This document shows positions 11,762 through 23,703 of a DNA stretch of 64,000 bases, in pieces. A model generated the notes under the pieces. The model was not told where the DNA came from. It worked only from the letters and a program-made list of their open reading frames with translations, and ran no database searches. Source of the stretch: Chalciporus piperatus. Lineage: Eukaryota; Basidiomycota; Agaricomycetes; Boletales; Boletaceae. Position numbers and translations under genes: made by a program. Location of the stretch: contig JBBPTG010000003.1 in assembly GCA_038093975.1 (NCBI GenBank), forward strand, positions 248,001 to 312,000, written 5' to 3'. Numbering within the stretch: the first letter of the stretch is position 1; the number at the start of each line of letters is the position of its first letter.

Positions 11762-11934
11762 GGCGAGCAAGATGGCTAGGTCGGTGCGGTGACCTTGAAG
11801 GTATGATTTTTTTGCTGATCAAGCCACCCATCTGGCAACTATACAGTTATTCAGCCAGTTCATCCGTTTTAGGACCCTCAATTTTGCTTCCGTTCAGCGG
11901 TGCCCACTGTCACTGACTTTGCTCGCTATCCTCC

Positions 11935-12585
11935 ATGCCTCCTGGTGGTCCATACCACCCCCGCTCGTTTATTTGCAGGTTTCCCGGATGTTTGAAGAGT
12001 TGCCATACACGTGGGGGGCTCAAGCGACATGCATGCATTCACCGATTCAGAGGTCTAGTCGCTCCGATTCCTGCGCCCGTTGAAATTCCTTTCGAGGACT
12101 ATCCGGATGTTGACCAGCAACCTGAGGATGATGCTCCTCCTGCTGAACCTGATCGCAATGCAGACGAACCAGCAAGACGTGTTCGATTTCATCCGATCAT
12201 TAACGGTAATGTATCTCGTTCCCTTCGACGGAAGGTAGCTAATCTCTGGCTGATGGACCACTCAGGCACCCCATGCGACCATGATGGCAATGATCTCCCT
12301 TTCGACATGCCGCCATTGCCACGAGACAATCCCCCTCCAGATGACTGGTCGCCATTTGACAGTCGTGCCGAATTCGAGCTCGCTGATTTCCTCTATCGCC
12401 GGGAACAAATGTCTGCTAGCAAAATTGACGATCTGATGGCTATCATGGACGCCATGTATGTTGATGACAACCCCCCATTCAACTCCCACCGAGGATTGTA
12501 CAACCAAATTGATAGCATCACTCACGGTGATGCCCCGTGGCAGTCCTTTGCAGTTAAGTATTCGGGGCCCATGCCAGAAGACCCC
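11935..12585 (+). pseudogene. Plavaka-like transposase, N-terminal fragment with C2H2 zinc finger, truncated by insertion
   Basis: The frame begins MPPGGPYHPRSFICRF and contains a C2H2 finger (C-x4-C-x12-H-x3-H, residues 14-36). Next come an acidic/Pro linker, a conserved HPIINGN block, and the DWSPFDSRAEFELADFLYRR and WQSFAVKYSG blocks seen at the front of this transposase family. The family reading ends at PEDP (12585). From 12586 the sequence is the end of the 3.1-kb inverted-repeat element, and the frame runs out in its repeats at 12669. No later transposase exons were recognised after 15683. The catalytic core, as seen in the copy at 1-2478, is therefore missing. It forms a divergent pair with the gene at 9369-11761, which is probably part of the same element. 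Confidence 0.75.
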
Positions 12586-12639
12586 CATCAGCAACACTGC
12601 AAAAAGTCTGAAGTTACTGGAATGACTGGATCAGTTAAA
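12586..12639 (+). repeat. Left terminal inverted repeat, 54 bp
   Basis: Perfect inverted match of the right end at 15630-15683, from CATCAGCAAC through GATCAGTTAAA. After this the arms are only similar, because both run into CAGT-rich repeats. Confidence 0.9.
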
Positions 12640-13520
12640 TCAGTAGTCCAGTGGCCCAGTAACAAGTAGTTTCAGTAGTTTCAGTAGTTTCAGTAACCTA
12701 GTCACCCAGTCATCAAGTAGTTTCAGTAGTCTTAGTAACCCAGTGGCCTAGTGGCCCAGTCATCCAGTCATTTCAGTAGCTTCAGTAGCTCAGTCATTCA
12801 GTCATCCAGTAGTCTCAGTAGTCTCAGTCATCCAGCAGCCCAGTCATCCAGTCATCCAGTCATTTCAGTAGTCCCAGTAGCTCAGTCATCCAGTCATCCA
12901 GTCATTTCAGTGGTCTCATTAGTCCAGTGGCCAAGTGTTCCAGTTATCCAGTAGTTCCAGTAACCCAGCAGCCCAGTCATCAAGTCATCCAGTTACTTCA
13001 GTAGTCTCAGTAGCCCAGTCATTCAGTCATTCAGTCATTCCAGTAGTTCCAGTAACCCAGCATCCCAGTCATCCAGTCATCCAGTAGTTCCAGTAACCCA
13101 GCAGCCCAGTCATCCAATCATCCAGTCACTTCAGTAGTCTCAGTAGCTCAGTAGCCCAGTGTTCCAGTCATCCAGACATCTCAGTAGCCTAGTAGCTCAG
13201 TTTCCCAGTCATGTAGTCATCTCAGCAGCCTAGTAGCCCAGTGCCCTAGTCATCCAGCAATCCAGTTGTCTCATTACTCCAGCCATCCAGTATTCCAGTA
13301 TTCCAGTAATCTAGTCACTCAGTGGTCCAGTAATCCAGTCACTCCAGTCACTCCAGTCACACAAGTCACACAAGTCACTCCAGTAATCCAGTCACCTCAG
13401 TAATCCAGTCACTCCAGTAATCCAGTCATCCTGTGGTCCAGTAAACCAGTCACTTCAGTCACACCAGTCATACCAGTTATCCAGTTACCCAGCCCTCAGC
13501 TCACCCAATCACTCCAGTAC
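12640..13520 (+). repeat. CAGT-rich minisatellite, left arm
   Basis: Dozens of irregular units of about 9-12 bp drawn from CAGTCATC, CAGTAGTC, CCAGTAAC and CAGTAGCC. The orientation is opposite to the right arm, so the two can pair as a long imperfect foldback. The ORF at 12751-12954 is an artefact of the repeat (Ser-rich). Confidence 0.9.
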
Positions 13521-13599
13521 TACTCAGTCATCTAATAGAGTCATTCTAATTAGTGACATTTTATAATCATTCATAGGATGGATTATAGCTAAAGTCCAC

Positions 13600-14220
13600 A
13601 AAAATGTGTACTAAAAGTGTAGTTAACAATGTGGGAAAGGGTATTAGGATTGAGTGTAGTGAAGTGTACAAAAAAGCGTAGTAAAAGTGTAGTTACAAGT
13701 GTGGGAAAGTATAGCTAGATTGAGTGAGCAAAGTGTACAAAAAAGCGTAGTAAAAGTGTAGTCAAGAGTGTGGGAAAGTGTAGCTAGATTGAGTGTAGCA
13801 AAAGTGTACAAAAAAGCGTAGTAAAAGTGTAGTGAAATGTGTGGGAAAGTGTGTAGTGATAGAGTGTAGCTAAAGTGGACAAAAAAGTGTACTAAAAGTG
13901 TAGTTACAAGTGTAGTGATTGAGTGTAGCAAAGTGTAACAAAAAAGCGTAGTAAAACTTGAATCAAATGTGTAGGAAAGTGTAGCTAGATTGAGTGTAAC
14001 AAAAGTGTACAAAAAAGCGTAGTAAATGTGTAGTTACAAGTGTGGGAAAGTGTATTAGGTTAGAGTGTAGCAAAAGTGTACAAAAAAGCGCAGTAAGTGT
14101 GTAGTTACAAGTGTAGCAAAGTATGTGGAGATCAAACCTATTGAAAGTGTACAAAAAAGCATACACAAGTGTACAAAAAATATGGTAGCTATCTAGTGTA
14201 GGAGATCCTAATAAAGTGTA
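13600..14220 (+). repeat. About eight copies of a 70-bp AT-rich repeat
   Basis: The signature GTGTACAAAAAAGCGTAGTA recurs at about 13664, 13733, 13804, 13874, 13933, 14005, 14075 and 14148, a spacing of 59-73 bp. The rest of each unit contains AGTGTAGTTACAAGTGTG and GGGAAAGTGTAGCTAGATTG. It sits inside the 3.1-kb element and is unrelated to the arms. Confidence 0.9.
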
Positions 14221-14339
14221 GCCACATTTCCCTAATGCTCGGACTTGACACAAAATCCGCGCGAAAAAGTCACGTGACCATGTTGAATTTGCCGCGCCAC
14301 CTCTTTGACTCTCTCTCACCACTACACCACACCTCAACA

Positions 14340-14990
14340 ACAACAAAACGGCCGGCGAGGGCTCAAAAGCCCCGCCGGCATCGCCAGGTGAGTGAAAACT
14401 CGCTCACCACCATATCCGCTCACCTCGCAAACAGCCTGCTGCCACCTACCACCTCACTCTCGACACGAAAACGACGAAAACGCGAAAACGCGGCCGGCGT
14501 GGGCTCAACAGCCCCGCCGGCTTCACGAGGTGAGTGATAAGCCACCTGCTCACCCCGCAAACAGCCGCTTGCACTGCTCGGCCCACTACCACCTACCACA
14601 CCACTCTCGACACGAAAACGAACGAAAACGCGAAAACGCGGCCGGCGTGGGCTCAACAGCCCCGCCGGCTTCACGAGGTGAGTGAGAACTCGCTCACCAC
14701 CACATCCGCTCACCCCGCAAACAGCCGCTCGCACTGCGCGGCCCACTACCACCTACCACACCACTCCCGACACGAAAACGACGAAAACGCGAAAACGCGG
14801 CCGGCGTGGGCTCAACAGCCCCGCCGGCTTCACGAGGTGAGTGATAAGCCACCTGCTCACCCCACAAACAGCTGCTCGCACTGCTCGGCCCGCTACCACC
14901 ACTTCTCACCACCTCAAGCTCAAACAACGAAGCCGGCGCGGGCTCAACAGCCCCGCTGGCTTCAAAGGTTCGTGTTTATTTGTTGACTAA
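14340..14990 (+). repeat. Five copies of a 145-bp GC-rich repeat, each with a strong hairpin
   Basis: Units are spaced 133-159 bp apart (core at about 14351, 14493, 14641, 14800 and 14933). Each core pairs GCCGGCG with CGCCGGC and, inside that, GGGCT with AGCCC around a CAAC loop, giving a 12-bp GC-rich stem with one bulge. It is followed by GGTGAGTGA and GCTCACC, a second weaker palindrome, and an A-rich stretch ACGAAAACGCGAAAACGC. ORFs of 100-150 codons on both strands here reflect the repeat periodicity, not genes. Confidence 0.88.
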
Positions 14991-15139
14991 CACACCTACT
15001 CACCTCGTACATAGCTGCTCGTGTTGCATGGCACTTCATTAACTTGTAACTATTGTACCACAATACATGTAATAGTTAGACATAATATATTTCGCATTTT
15101 CTGAACTGTCATAAGGTGTGAATTAATCATAAGATATAG

Positions 15140-15629
15140 TGAACTAGTAATTGGGACTGGGTGACTGGATTACTGGGTGACTGGATTACTGAGGTGACTG
15201 GGTGACTGGATTACTGGGTTACTGAGGTGACTGGGAGTGACTGCCAGTGGTGACTGGGTTACTGGTGTCACTTGTGTGACTGGAGTGACTGGAGTGACTA
15301 GATTACTGGATCACTGAGTGACTGGATTACTGAGACTACTGGATTACTGGACCACTGAGTGACTAGATTACTGGAATACTGGAATACTGGATGGCTGGAG
15401 TAATGAGACAACTGGATTGCTGGATAACTAGGGCACTGGGCTACTAGGCTGCTGAGATGACTACATGACTGGGACACTGGGCTACTAGGCTACTGAGATA
15501 ACTGGATGACTGGAACACTGGGCTACTGAGCTACTGAGACTACTGAAGTGACTGGGCTAATGAACCAATGAGATTACTGAAATGACTGGCTGACTGGATG
15601 ACTGGGCAACTGAGCAACTGGCGTACTGG
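15140..15629 (-). repeat. CAGT-rich minisatellite, right arm (inverted relative to left arm)
   Basis: ACTGG, GACTGG and TTACTGG units at about 10-bp spacing, the reverse complement of the left-arm array. It is shorter than the left arm (about 490 versus 880 bp). Confidence 0.88.
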
Positions 15630-15683
15630 TTTAACTGATCCAGTCATTCCAGTAACTTCAGACTTTTTGCAGTGTTGCTGATG
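15630..15683 (-). repeat. Right terminal inverted repeat, 54 bp
   Basis: Exact reverse complement of 12586-12639, ending GTTGCTGATG at 15683. Confidence 0.9.
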
Positions 15684-16269
15684 AGAGCCTTCCTCCGAGT
15701 CGCGTCTTGATCAATATCGAGCGCTCGGCGTGCGATAAATGTCGGACTTCGCCCATGGAATCTGATAACACAGGCTGGACACCAGTGAAGCCCTCAAGGC
15801 AAGGATCCACTGATGATAAAGACACGGGAAAGAATAACACTCTCGACTCATCGCGGTCAAGAGTTTTTCTCCCTTTCGTGCCGATTGACTCCACAACACG
15901 CTCGTCATTCAAAGGAAGTGGTGATTTGTCTTATACCACCGCACTACTTTCGAGACATCCAAAGACAACCTGAAAACCTGAGTATTGTCCTCCGTATCTC
16001 CCGTCTACACCACACTCTGACCCCGTACCCTTCACGCTACACACATTTCCCATACCCCCCTACTAGTTCACTAATCCAAACTGTAGATTTATTCACACTC
16101 AATCCTAGATTCCTCCTACTTGTACAATCTCGTACTTACTAGCTCGCCCTAATTAGGCTCTAATTAAACCATATGTGGAGTGTCACGTGGTAGTTGTGGT
16201 GGGTCTGGTCCTCGGGGTCTTGTCACGTCAACTTCTGCGGTTGATCTCATGAATTAGAGTTCTGGATGC
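15684..16269. other. Right flank of the inverted-repeat element, no gene recognised
   Basis: A frame from 15707 to 15973 contains a lone CDKC pair but matches no transposase block expected to follow the N-terminal fragment. The remainder is pyrimidine-rich with no motif. Either the insertion carried a rearrangement or this is unrelated sequence. Confidence 0.45.
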
Positions 16270-16310
16270 CCCTTGATCCCGACAGGTATGGGTTATGAGG
16301 GAGTCGACTG
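16270..16310 (+). repeat. Solo right end of the pogo-like element family
   Basis: ATCCCGACAGGTATGGGTTA and the following TGAGGGAGTCGACTG are identical to the right end of the complete short element at 43641-44358, followed by TA. No left end was found nearby. It lies about 140 bp upstream of the ALG8 start. Confidence 0.8.
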
Positions 16311-16449
16311 TAGTAGTACTACAGTAGTACTAGCCTTGTGCGGTGTATGATATGATAGCCGGAATTCCCCACGACATCAGTTTGACCCTGAACTTGCTCG
16401 GAGCACGTCTAAGTCGTAGTCGTCCCCTCTCCGTGGTGTTGCTCCCTCT

Positions 16450-18639
<2,190 letters not shown>

Positions 18640-18693
18640 TACCAGTCTGACACATGATTGATATGGATCGACGTTCCTACTGTATCCGCTAAT

Positions 18694-20767
18694 CTATCGT
18701 TTCGAGATATGGACCACTACTCAACAGTTAGCGTAGCTTTGGCACAGGGAATCACATATACTTGCCATCTTCGTCTTCCAAAACATGATCCAGACCCACT
18801 TTCTGTCCGCGTGTGTGCTTTGCGCTGGATCCCCACACAATGGCGCTTCACACCCGTCATCAACGAAGTACACGAGCACGGTAGCCAGTGAAACATACTA
18901 TTTCATCTGTTTCGCGATCTCCTTGTGAATGGCATTGCAGAAATCCTCAACTGTGGATCTCCCGCGACGAAGCACAACTGGCGTGGAATAATCCGGTGAC
19001 TTCCCGCGCGGTTTGGTGTAGACACGGACAAGGGCCAGAGATTCCCACATCTGTTCGATGAGCTCGTCGATGTTCATCCATTCCTTAGATGATACTGGCA
19101 CGCTGTTGGGAATTTTGTACCTAACCAGAATGTAAGATGGGTATGCGAACCAACAAGCCGAGGCTCACAGCAGATCGAGTTCCTCTATGGAGATGGCGTC
19201 TATCTAGCAGCGGGGGGATGAGGAATATTGTATCCAACTTGCAACACACACTTACTTTGTTGAGAACCTGTCGTGTATTCCCGTTTCATAGGTGTACTAG
19301 GTTCTTATATTGGTTTGCAAAGCAATGCAGAAAACACGTCTGAAAATTCGACTTGTCGGAAACTGCCAGGGTGGCCCAGACCCTGAACGCACTGTAGCCT
19401 GTGTGTGACCATGACCTGATCCGTCTTGAAAAAGAGCAGGGATGTGGGATTTTGTGTTGTTGGACACGAGGTTGGAGGGCAAGCACCATGACAGAGCAAT
19501 TTACCCACTGAAATGAGTGCCCCGGCAGCTTTCGACGAGTCGAATTTTCAGACACATTTTCCGCATTGCTTTGCAAACCGCTGTAACCTTGGAGTGGGCT
19601 TACATAAACAGCAGGCACGTAAACTCTGTTGACTGCTTAAGGTTCTGTGAAGTGGGAAGAAACTGAAGCTTACCTGTTGCCCTCGATCACATCTACGAGG
19701 TCGTCGGCGGTGCAGTTTGGCTCACGTACGGTAACGTCGGCGTTGCTGAGTTTGTACTCGCTCAAGACAGCCTTGATTTCGTCCTGGTCAATGTTGGTGA
19801 GCGGCACGGTATTTGTGATTGCAATGCCACCCCTTTCTTTCTTGCGGACTGTGATTGCAGGTGGGGTTTTGTTAAGTCGGAGGCCAAAGCCCTCCAGTTC
19901 AGATTCGATGATCTTCTTGTCTCCGAGAGGTTTAAGAACGTCGAGAACGATGAAGATAAGGTTACAAGTTCGCGCAACTGTTGAGCAGGGAATAATTCGT
20001 TAGCGATTTGTTTTTCGACGCCCGTGGTCTATTTCGTACCAGCGATGACTAGGAGGAGGGGGATCAGTAGAGAGCTACACGCAAACAAGACATACTCGCC
20101 TTGACGACCTCTGCCACGTCCGTCGTTTGCGCCCTCGATAATACCAGCTAATAGGTGTTAAGCTTCAGTCTTTCGGATGGCATCCAATCCTTACGCAAGT
20201 CTAAAATTTGTATCGGAGCACCGTGCACTTTGAGGGTACCAGGAACAGTGGTTAGAGTGGTGAAATCGATCTCCGAGACCTCTGAGTGAGTTCCAGTGAG
20301 TTTGGACATGAGCGTGGACTTGTGGATGGGGTTAGCACAAAGGATCGAAACCAAACTTCTTCGAACTCACTTTTCCGACAGAGGGGAATCCTACGAAGCC
20401 AACGGTTGCAACACCTGTCCTAGCGACATCGAAACCAATGCCTCCTCCCCCACCTCCTCCCCCGGATGGTGATATCAGCTCTCGGCGGAGTTTCGCGAGC
20501 TTGGCCTTTAGCTGGCCGAGGTGGTAGCTGGTAGCCTTGTTTTTTTGGGCTATGTAATTGAATATGGTTGACAAGCAGATGAAGCAAGCATTGATACGCA
20601 GACATACTTCTGGCCTAGAGGCTTGAGGTGAATGAACCAATGACAGGAAGATGTTACTGATTATTACCATCTCATCTTCGACTTCCTTCAAGCGGTCACA
20701 TAACAGCGTTAATAAGCAAATGATTTACATAGGATGGTCGTACTTTGATTTTCTGTATTGTGGTCAT
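18694..20767 (-). CDS. RBG1: Developmentally regulated GTP-binding protein (DRG1/Rbg1)
   Basis: Translational GTPase that associates with ribosomes. Fourteen exons (from 5'): 20744-20767, 20668-20685, 20608-20614, 20371-20549, 20195-20318, 20100-20147, 20040-20048, 19674-19977, 19604-19625, 19256-19267, 19169-19203, 18899-19120, 18766-18845 and 18694-18716. They sum to 368 codons plus stop, the family length. Motifs: helix-turn-helix front, Gly-rich [18 protein letters not shown]-loop GFPSVGKST, DLPGIIEGA switch, NKID, and the C-terminal TGS domain ending [15 protein letters not shown]. Exons of 7, 9, 12, 18 and 22 nt are required to keep the conserved protein. Two introns have GC donors. A 268-bp inverted-repeat element occupies the intron 19268-19603. 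Confidence 0.96.
19312..19579. mobile_element. MITE-like inverted-repeat element inside a DRG1 intron
   Basis: GGTTTGCAAAGCAATGC at 19312 is matched in reverse complement by GCATTGCTTTGCAAACC ending at 19579, and the similarity continues inward for about 55 bp (TGTCTGAAAATTCGACT). A weaker outward match (AGGTT) could extend the ends to about 19299-19590. No coding capacity. The target duplication is not clear. Confidence 0.85.
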
Positions 20768-21137
20768 GGCTGGTGCAGATGTGTTGCCTGGATGGTGAAC
20801 GAGGTATGAGGAAGGTGATCGTCGTTTGATGACATAATCAAGTAGCTCTGTCTGGGGTCCATGGTAGTACCAATGGTAGCCTTGATACGATTCTCATGCA
20901 TTACATAGCTAGGTTACTCTCTCCGTCCACCCTCCCTTTGATAGTCTCTGCAGCGCACGCGACGCTCTTTGCGATCCAGTTCCAGTTCTCTCATTTCCTG
21001 TCCACTCTTTATACGTGTCCGGTTCAGTTCTGTATGCGACTGTGTCGCACAAGTGCACGATACACTCATTGACCACCAATCTCGGCACTCGCTCGCCGTC
21101 GTGATCGCTCATTGAACACCCACGCCACTGTCCCATA
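20768..21137. promoter_or_regulatory. Shared upstream region of divergent DRG1 and KCH genes
   Basis: 370 bp between two divergent start codons. It must carry the promoters and 5' leaders of both genes. The KCH side is strongly pyrimidine-rich (TTTCCTG, TCACTCG runs), as is usual for fungal leaders. No specific factor site is claimed. Confidence 0.5.
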
Positions 21138-23051
21138 ATGCCCTCTGGCCCTGCATGGAAACGAGAGGTCGTACCCGACCACAAGGTACGGCCCAGCGAA
21201 CCTGCATCCGAACTGTTATTCACTTTCGTCCTTTAGTTCGACTTCATCGACACGCGTGAATTCACCGACAATGGGTTCTTCATGCGGTTAAAGTAAGTCA
21301 TGCTCGCGATATGGCGCAGCGTAATCGTGCTCTACTCCCCACTCGGAACATGCTGAGACCTGTTGCCCCAGGTACCTGTGGCTCTACATCATCATCCTCA
21401 AGTCATTTCTCGTTTATATCTCGGATATCTTTTCCGCAACTACAATGTTAACTACTTCGGCATGGTCAAATCAAATTTTCAACGACTGCCAACAGCAAGA
21501 TGGTTGCTTCTACATCCCTTTTACGATTGGGAAGTGGTTGTTCGTAGGGTGTATCATTTTTGGTTTTCTCTTGGTGAGTTGCCATGTTTCATACGTGGTA
21601 TTTTTGCTCTTATCTTTGGTCTGTAGTTGGCATACGAAGCGCGTAAATCGAAGAAGATCATTGCGAGTCGGGATATTTCATATGCTTTCACGAACGTGAT
21701 GGCCAACCACTACTATTCACTCCGTATGTCTACGAGTTAGTATGGAACGTCGGTTATTGATTGTATTCTGTTTCTAGGCTCTTACGACCACTTCTGCTTC
21801 TTCGACCACATCAGTAATTCCACAAAGAAGAAGGATGACTTTGCTTTCTTCGTCTTCTTTACGTTCAAGAGCAAGTTATTCGTATATCTCTGACAACACA
21901 TCACCGCTTACACGTCTGCTTAGGTTGGAAGCGGCTGCTTTTGTCTGATGGTCCTCGACAGACGATTAACGCACTCACTCTCTACAGTATCTATCTTGCC
22001 AAGAAGAACAATGGCCCTTGGTACGACGTATCGAAGTACTTCGCCCACAACAATCTGTCGACATCCGCCCTAACCGTCTCGACATTTTTCACATTTGTCA
22101 TATTCGCCGGCTCGCTTCTTTTGCTTATCATTGCTGGCATTTGTTACATTCCCCTCCTCTGTTACATTCAGGGGAACTTGAAGGTAAGTCGCCATCATGA
22201 TATTGATATTCGCGACGGTGTTAACTTCTTGCCAGGAATACGTCTGCCACAAGGTCGACAAGGCGAGCTTTCGAGATCACGGTCATTTCTACTTGTTACT
22301 GAATTGGCTCCAGCGTATCGCCGAAGTCATCAAGCGCCGCAACAAAGAGCGGCTGGCCAAAGCCGCCGCACTTGCCAGGAAGGAAGCCATGGGCGACTAT
22401 TCTCATCTCAAGAACAAGAAGGGTGAGATGATAGCCCAGCCTTTACCGCAACCTACGCTCCCGAACCTCTCCGTCGACGACGACGACGACGACGCTGCTT
22501 CTATAATCAAGCGAGGGCCATCGCCAAGCCCTTATACCCAGGATTACCACTATGCCTCTGACAACAAAAGCATAGCGCCAAGTTATCACACAAACCCCAC
22601 TGGAGTTGATCACTCCGATTACCCACCCATGCCGGCATTCAATGCGGGGTATGCTCACCAAGCGCCAGGCGCGTACACACCATACCCGGCTACCTTCGAT
22701 GATGAGCCACCCCAACAACACTACTCGTACGACGATGATTACAGCAGCCAAATCAACCTCGCCGCAACTGCCGCTCCAATCTCTTACCAGCAGACAGGAG
22801 GTTATGGGCACTCAGCACTGCCAGACACCTACATCGCAGATGCTTACGATGTGTACCAAGGCAGGGCAACGCCTGCAATACGGCAACCCACACCCCTCGA
22901 TGGTGCATCGAGAGTCGCTCGTGATGTGCAGGACTATCCGAGTCACTACATGCAACCAGCGTACGCCTATGACAACACGTCCAGTGATCCTTATCGTCAG
23001 TACCAGACGCGTGGCAAACAGGGCTCATACGAGTATGGACAAGCTATGTAG
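21138..23051 (+). CDS. KCH-family (Kch1/Prm6-like) plasma-membrane potassium transport protein
   Basis: Fungal membrane proteins of this family support low-affinity potassium influx and calcium signalling. Exons: 21138-21185, 21237-21292, 21372-21573, 21627-21723, 21778-21870, 21924-22183, 22236-22262 and 22314-23051, giving 506 codons plus stop. The N-terminal half has hydrophobic spans near residues 40-60 and 85-105, a conserved SYDHFCFFDHI stretch, FKSWKRLLLSDGPRQ, and a long pair of spans before NLKEYVCHKVDKR. A basic helix (RRNKERLAKAAALARKEA) follows, then a 230-residue cytosolic tail rich in Tyr, Pro, Asp and Ser. Two introns use GC donors (21871, 22263); the second is 51 nt, in frame and stop-free. 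Family assignment rests on remembered blocks. Confidence 0.8.
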
Positions 23052-23703
23052 TCGGGAGTATCTAGAGGTGGATTGTTGTGACTTGTTCTTTTCTTTTGGT
23101 GTTTTATTTACTCGATTTGAAACGCATAGGACTGATAAGACTCACGCGAGCAATTGCTCCCAGGTGTGAAGAAGGCGACCCGCTCATAAATAACCGACGA
23201 CTTGTGCCCCGAAAAGGCCGAGCGGAATGCCTAGGACTGCCGTGCGGTGGAGCTTATCAGCGAAAGAATGGAAGCAAATCACGCAGAATATCGCCTGCGG
23301 GAGATAGGAACATCCGATCAATGTGGTACCAATGAATTGGCCCTCTAATCTTGAGAGCTCCCCCATTTCCGGACTTCCGGTTGATTTGGCAGCAATCTGG
23401 CAGCGCTGCATGTGGCTCTTTATGGGGGAAACATCCTGAGGTGCGGATGAGCGGCGCATGTATCGAGAGCTGTCCGTCCAGGGGTCACCTAAATCGGCGT
23501 ACTCGGTGAGTTACACAGACCTGGCAGGAACAGTCAAGAGCATGGATATCTGACTTCAGGCATCTCTCATTCGCCAGACGACATTTCGTGATACTTATTG
23601 GGGTTGATGACCCCTTCGAACAGGTCATGCGGATGCGGGAGCAAGTCTAAATACCCGCAAGATAAGAACCCTGTACGCCACACGCTGTCCGGTAGCACTC
23701 GTC
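23052..23703. other. Intergenic region between KCH and MFS carrier
   Basis: About 650 bp between tandem genes. It holds the KCH 3' flank and the MFS promoter. Short frames only, and no repeat seen. Confidence 0.5.

Larger units (their letters stand above)
12586..15683. mobile_element. Foldback-like inverted-repeat element made of tandem repeats (3.1 kb)
   Basis: The first 54 bases, starting CATCAGCAACACTGCAAAAA, recur perfectly in reverse complement at the right end (15630-15683). Inside each end the inverted arms continue as an irregular CAGT-rich minisatellite: CCAGT/CAGTCAT units on the left (to about 13520), and their reverse complement, ACTGG/GACTGG units, on the right (about 15140-15629). 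The middle holds two different arrays, a 70-bp unit (13600-14220) and a 145-bp GC-rich unit (14340-14990), then an AT-rich stretch. No transposase frame is credible. Long terminal inverted repeats built of short tandem repeats around an unrelated middle are the hallmark of Foldback elements. No clear target duplication is visible: the flanks are GACCCC and AGAGCC. Confidence 0.75.

Noticed and set aside
13644..14346. Minus-strand ORFs rich in Leu, Thr and Tyr
   Set aside because: Artefacts of the 70-bp AT-rich array; peptides repeat with the DNA period.
14392..14986. Overlapping ORFs of 97-150 codons on both strands
   Set aside because: They are periodic translations of the satellite (the same HSRHEN and PPASRGE-like phrases recur), with no start context or homologue.
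14340..14990. CRISPR-like array (regular repeats and spacers)
   Set aside because: Units are tandem and about 145 bp with similar sequence throughout, not short repeats with unique spacers, and the genome is eukaryotic.
15707..15973. Possible continuation of the transposase after the insertion
   Set aside because: Translation lacks every block expected after PEDP; the single CDKC pair is not enough.
16300..16335. Pal-like TAGTAGTACTACAGTAGTAC stretch as an operator
   Set aside because: It abuts the solo transposon end and is probably simple-sequence debris; no known fungal site matches.
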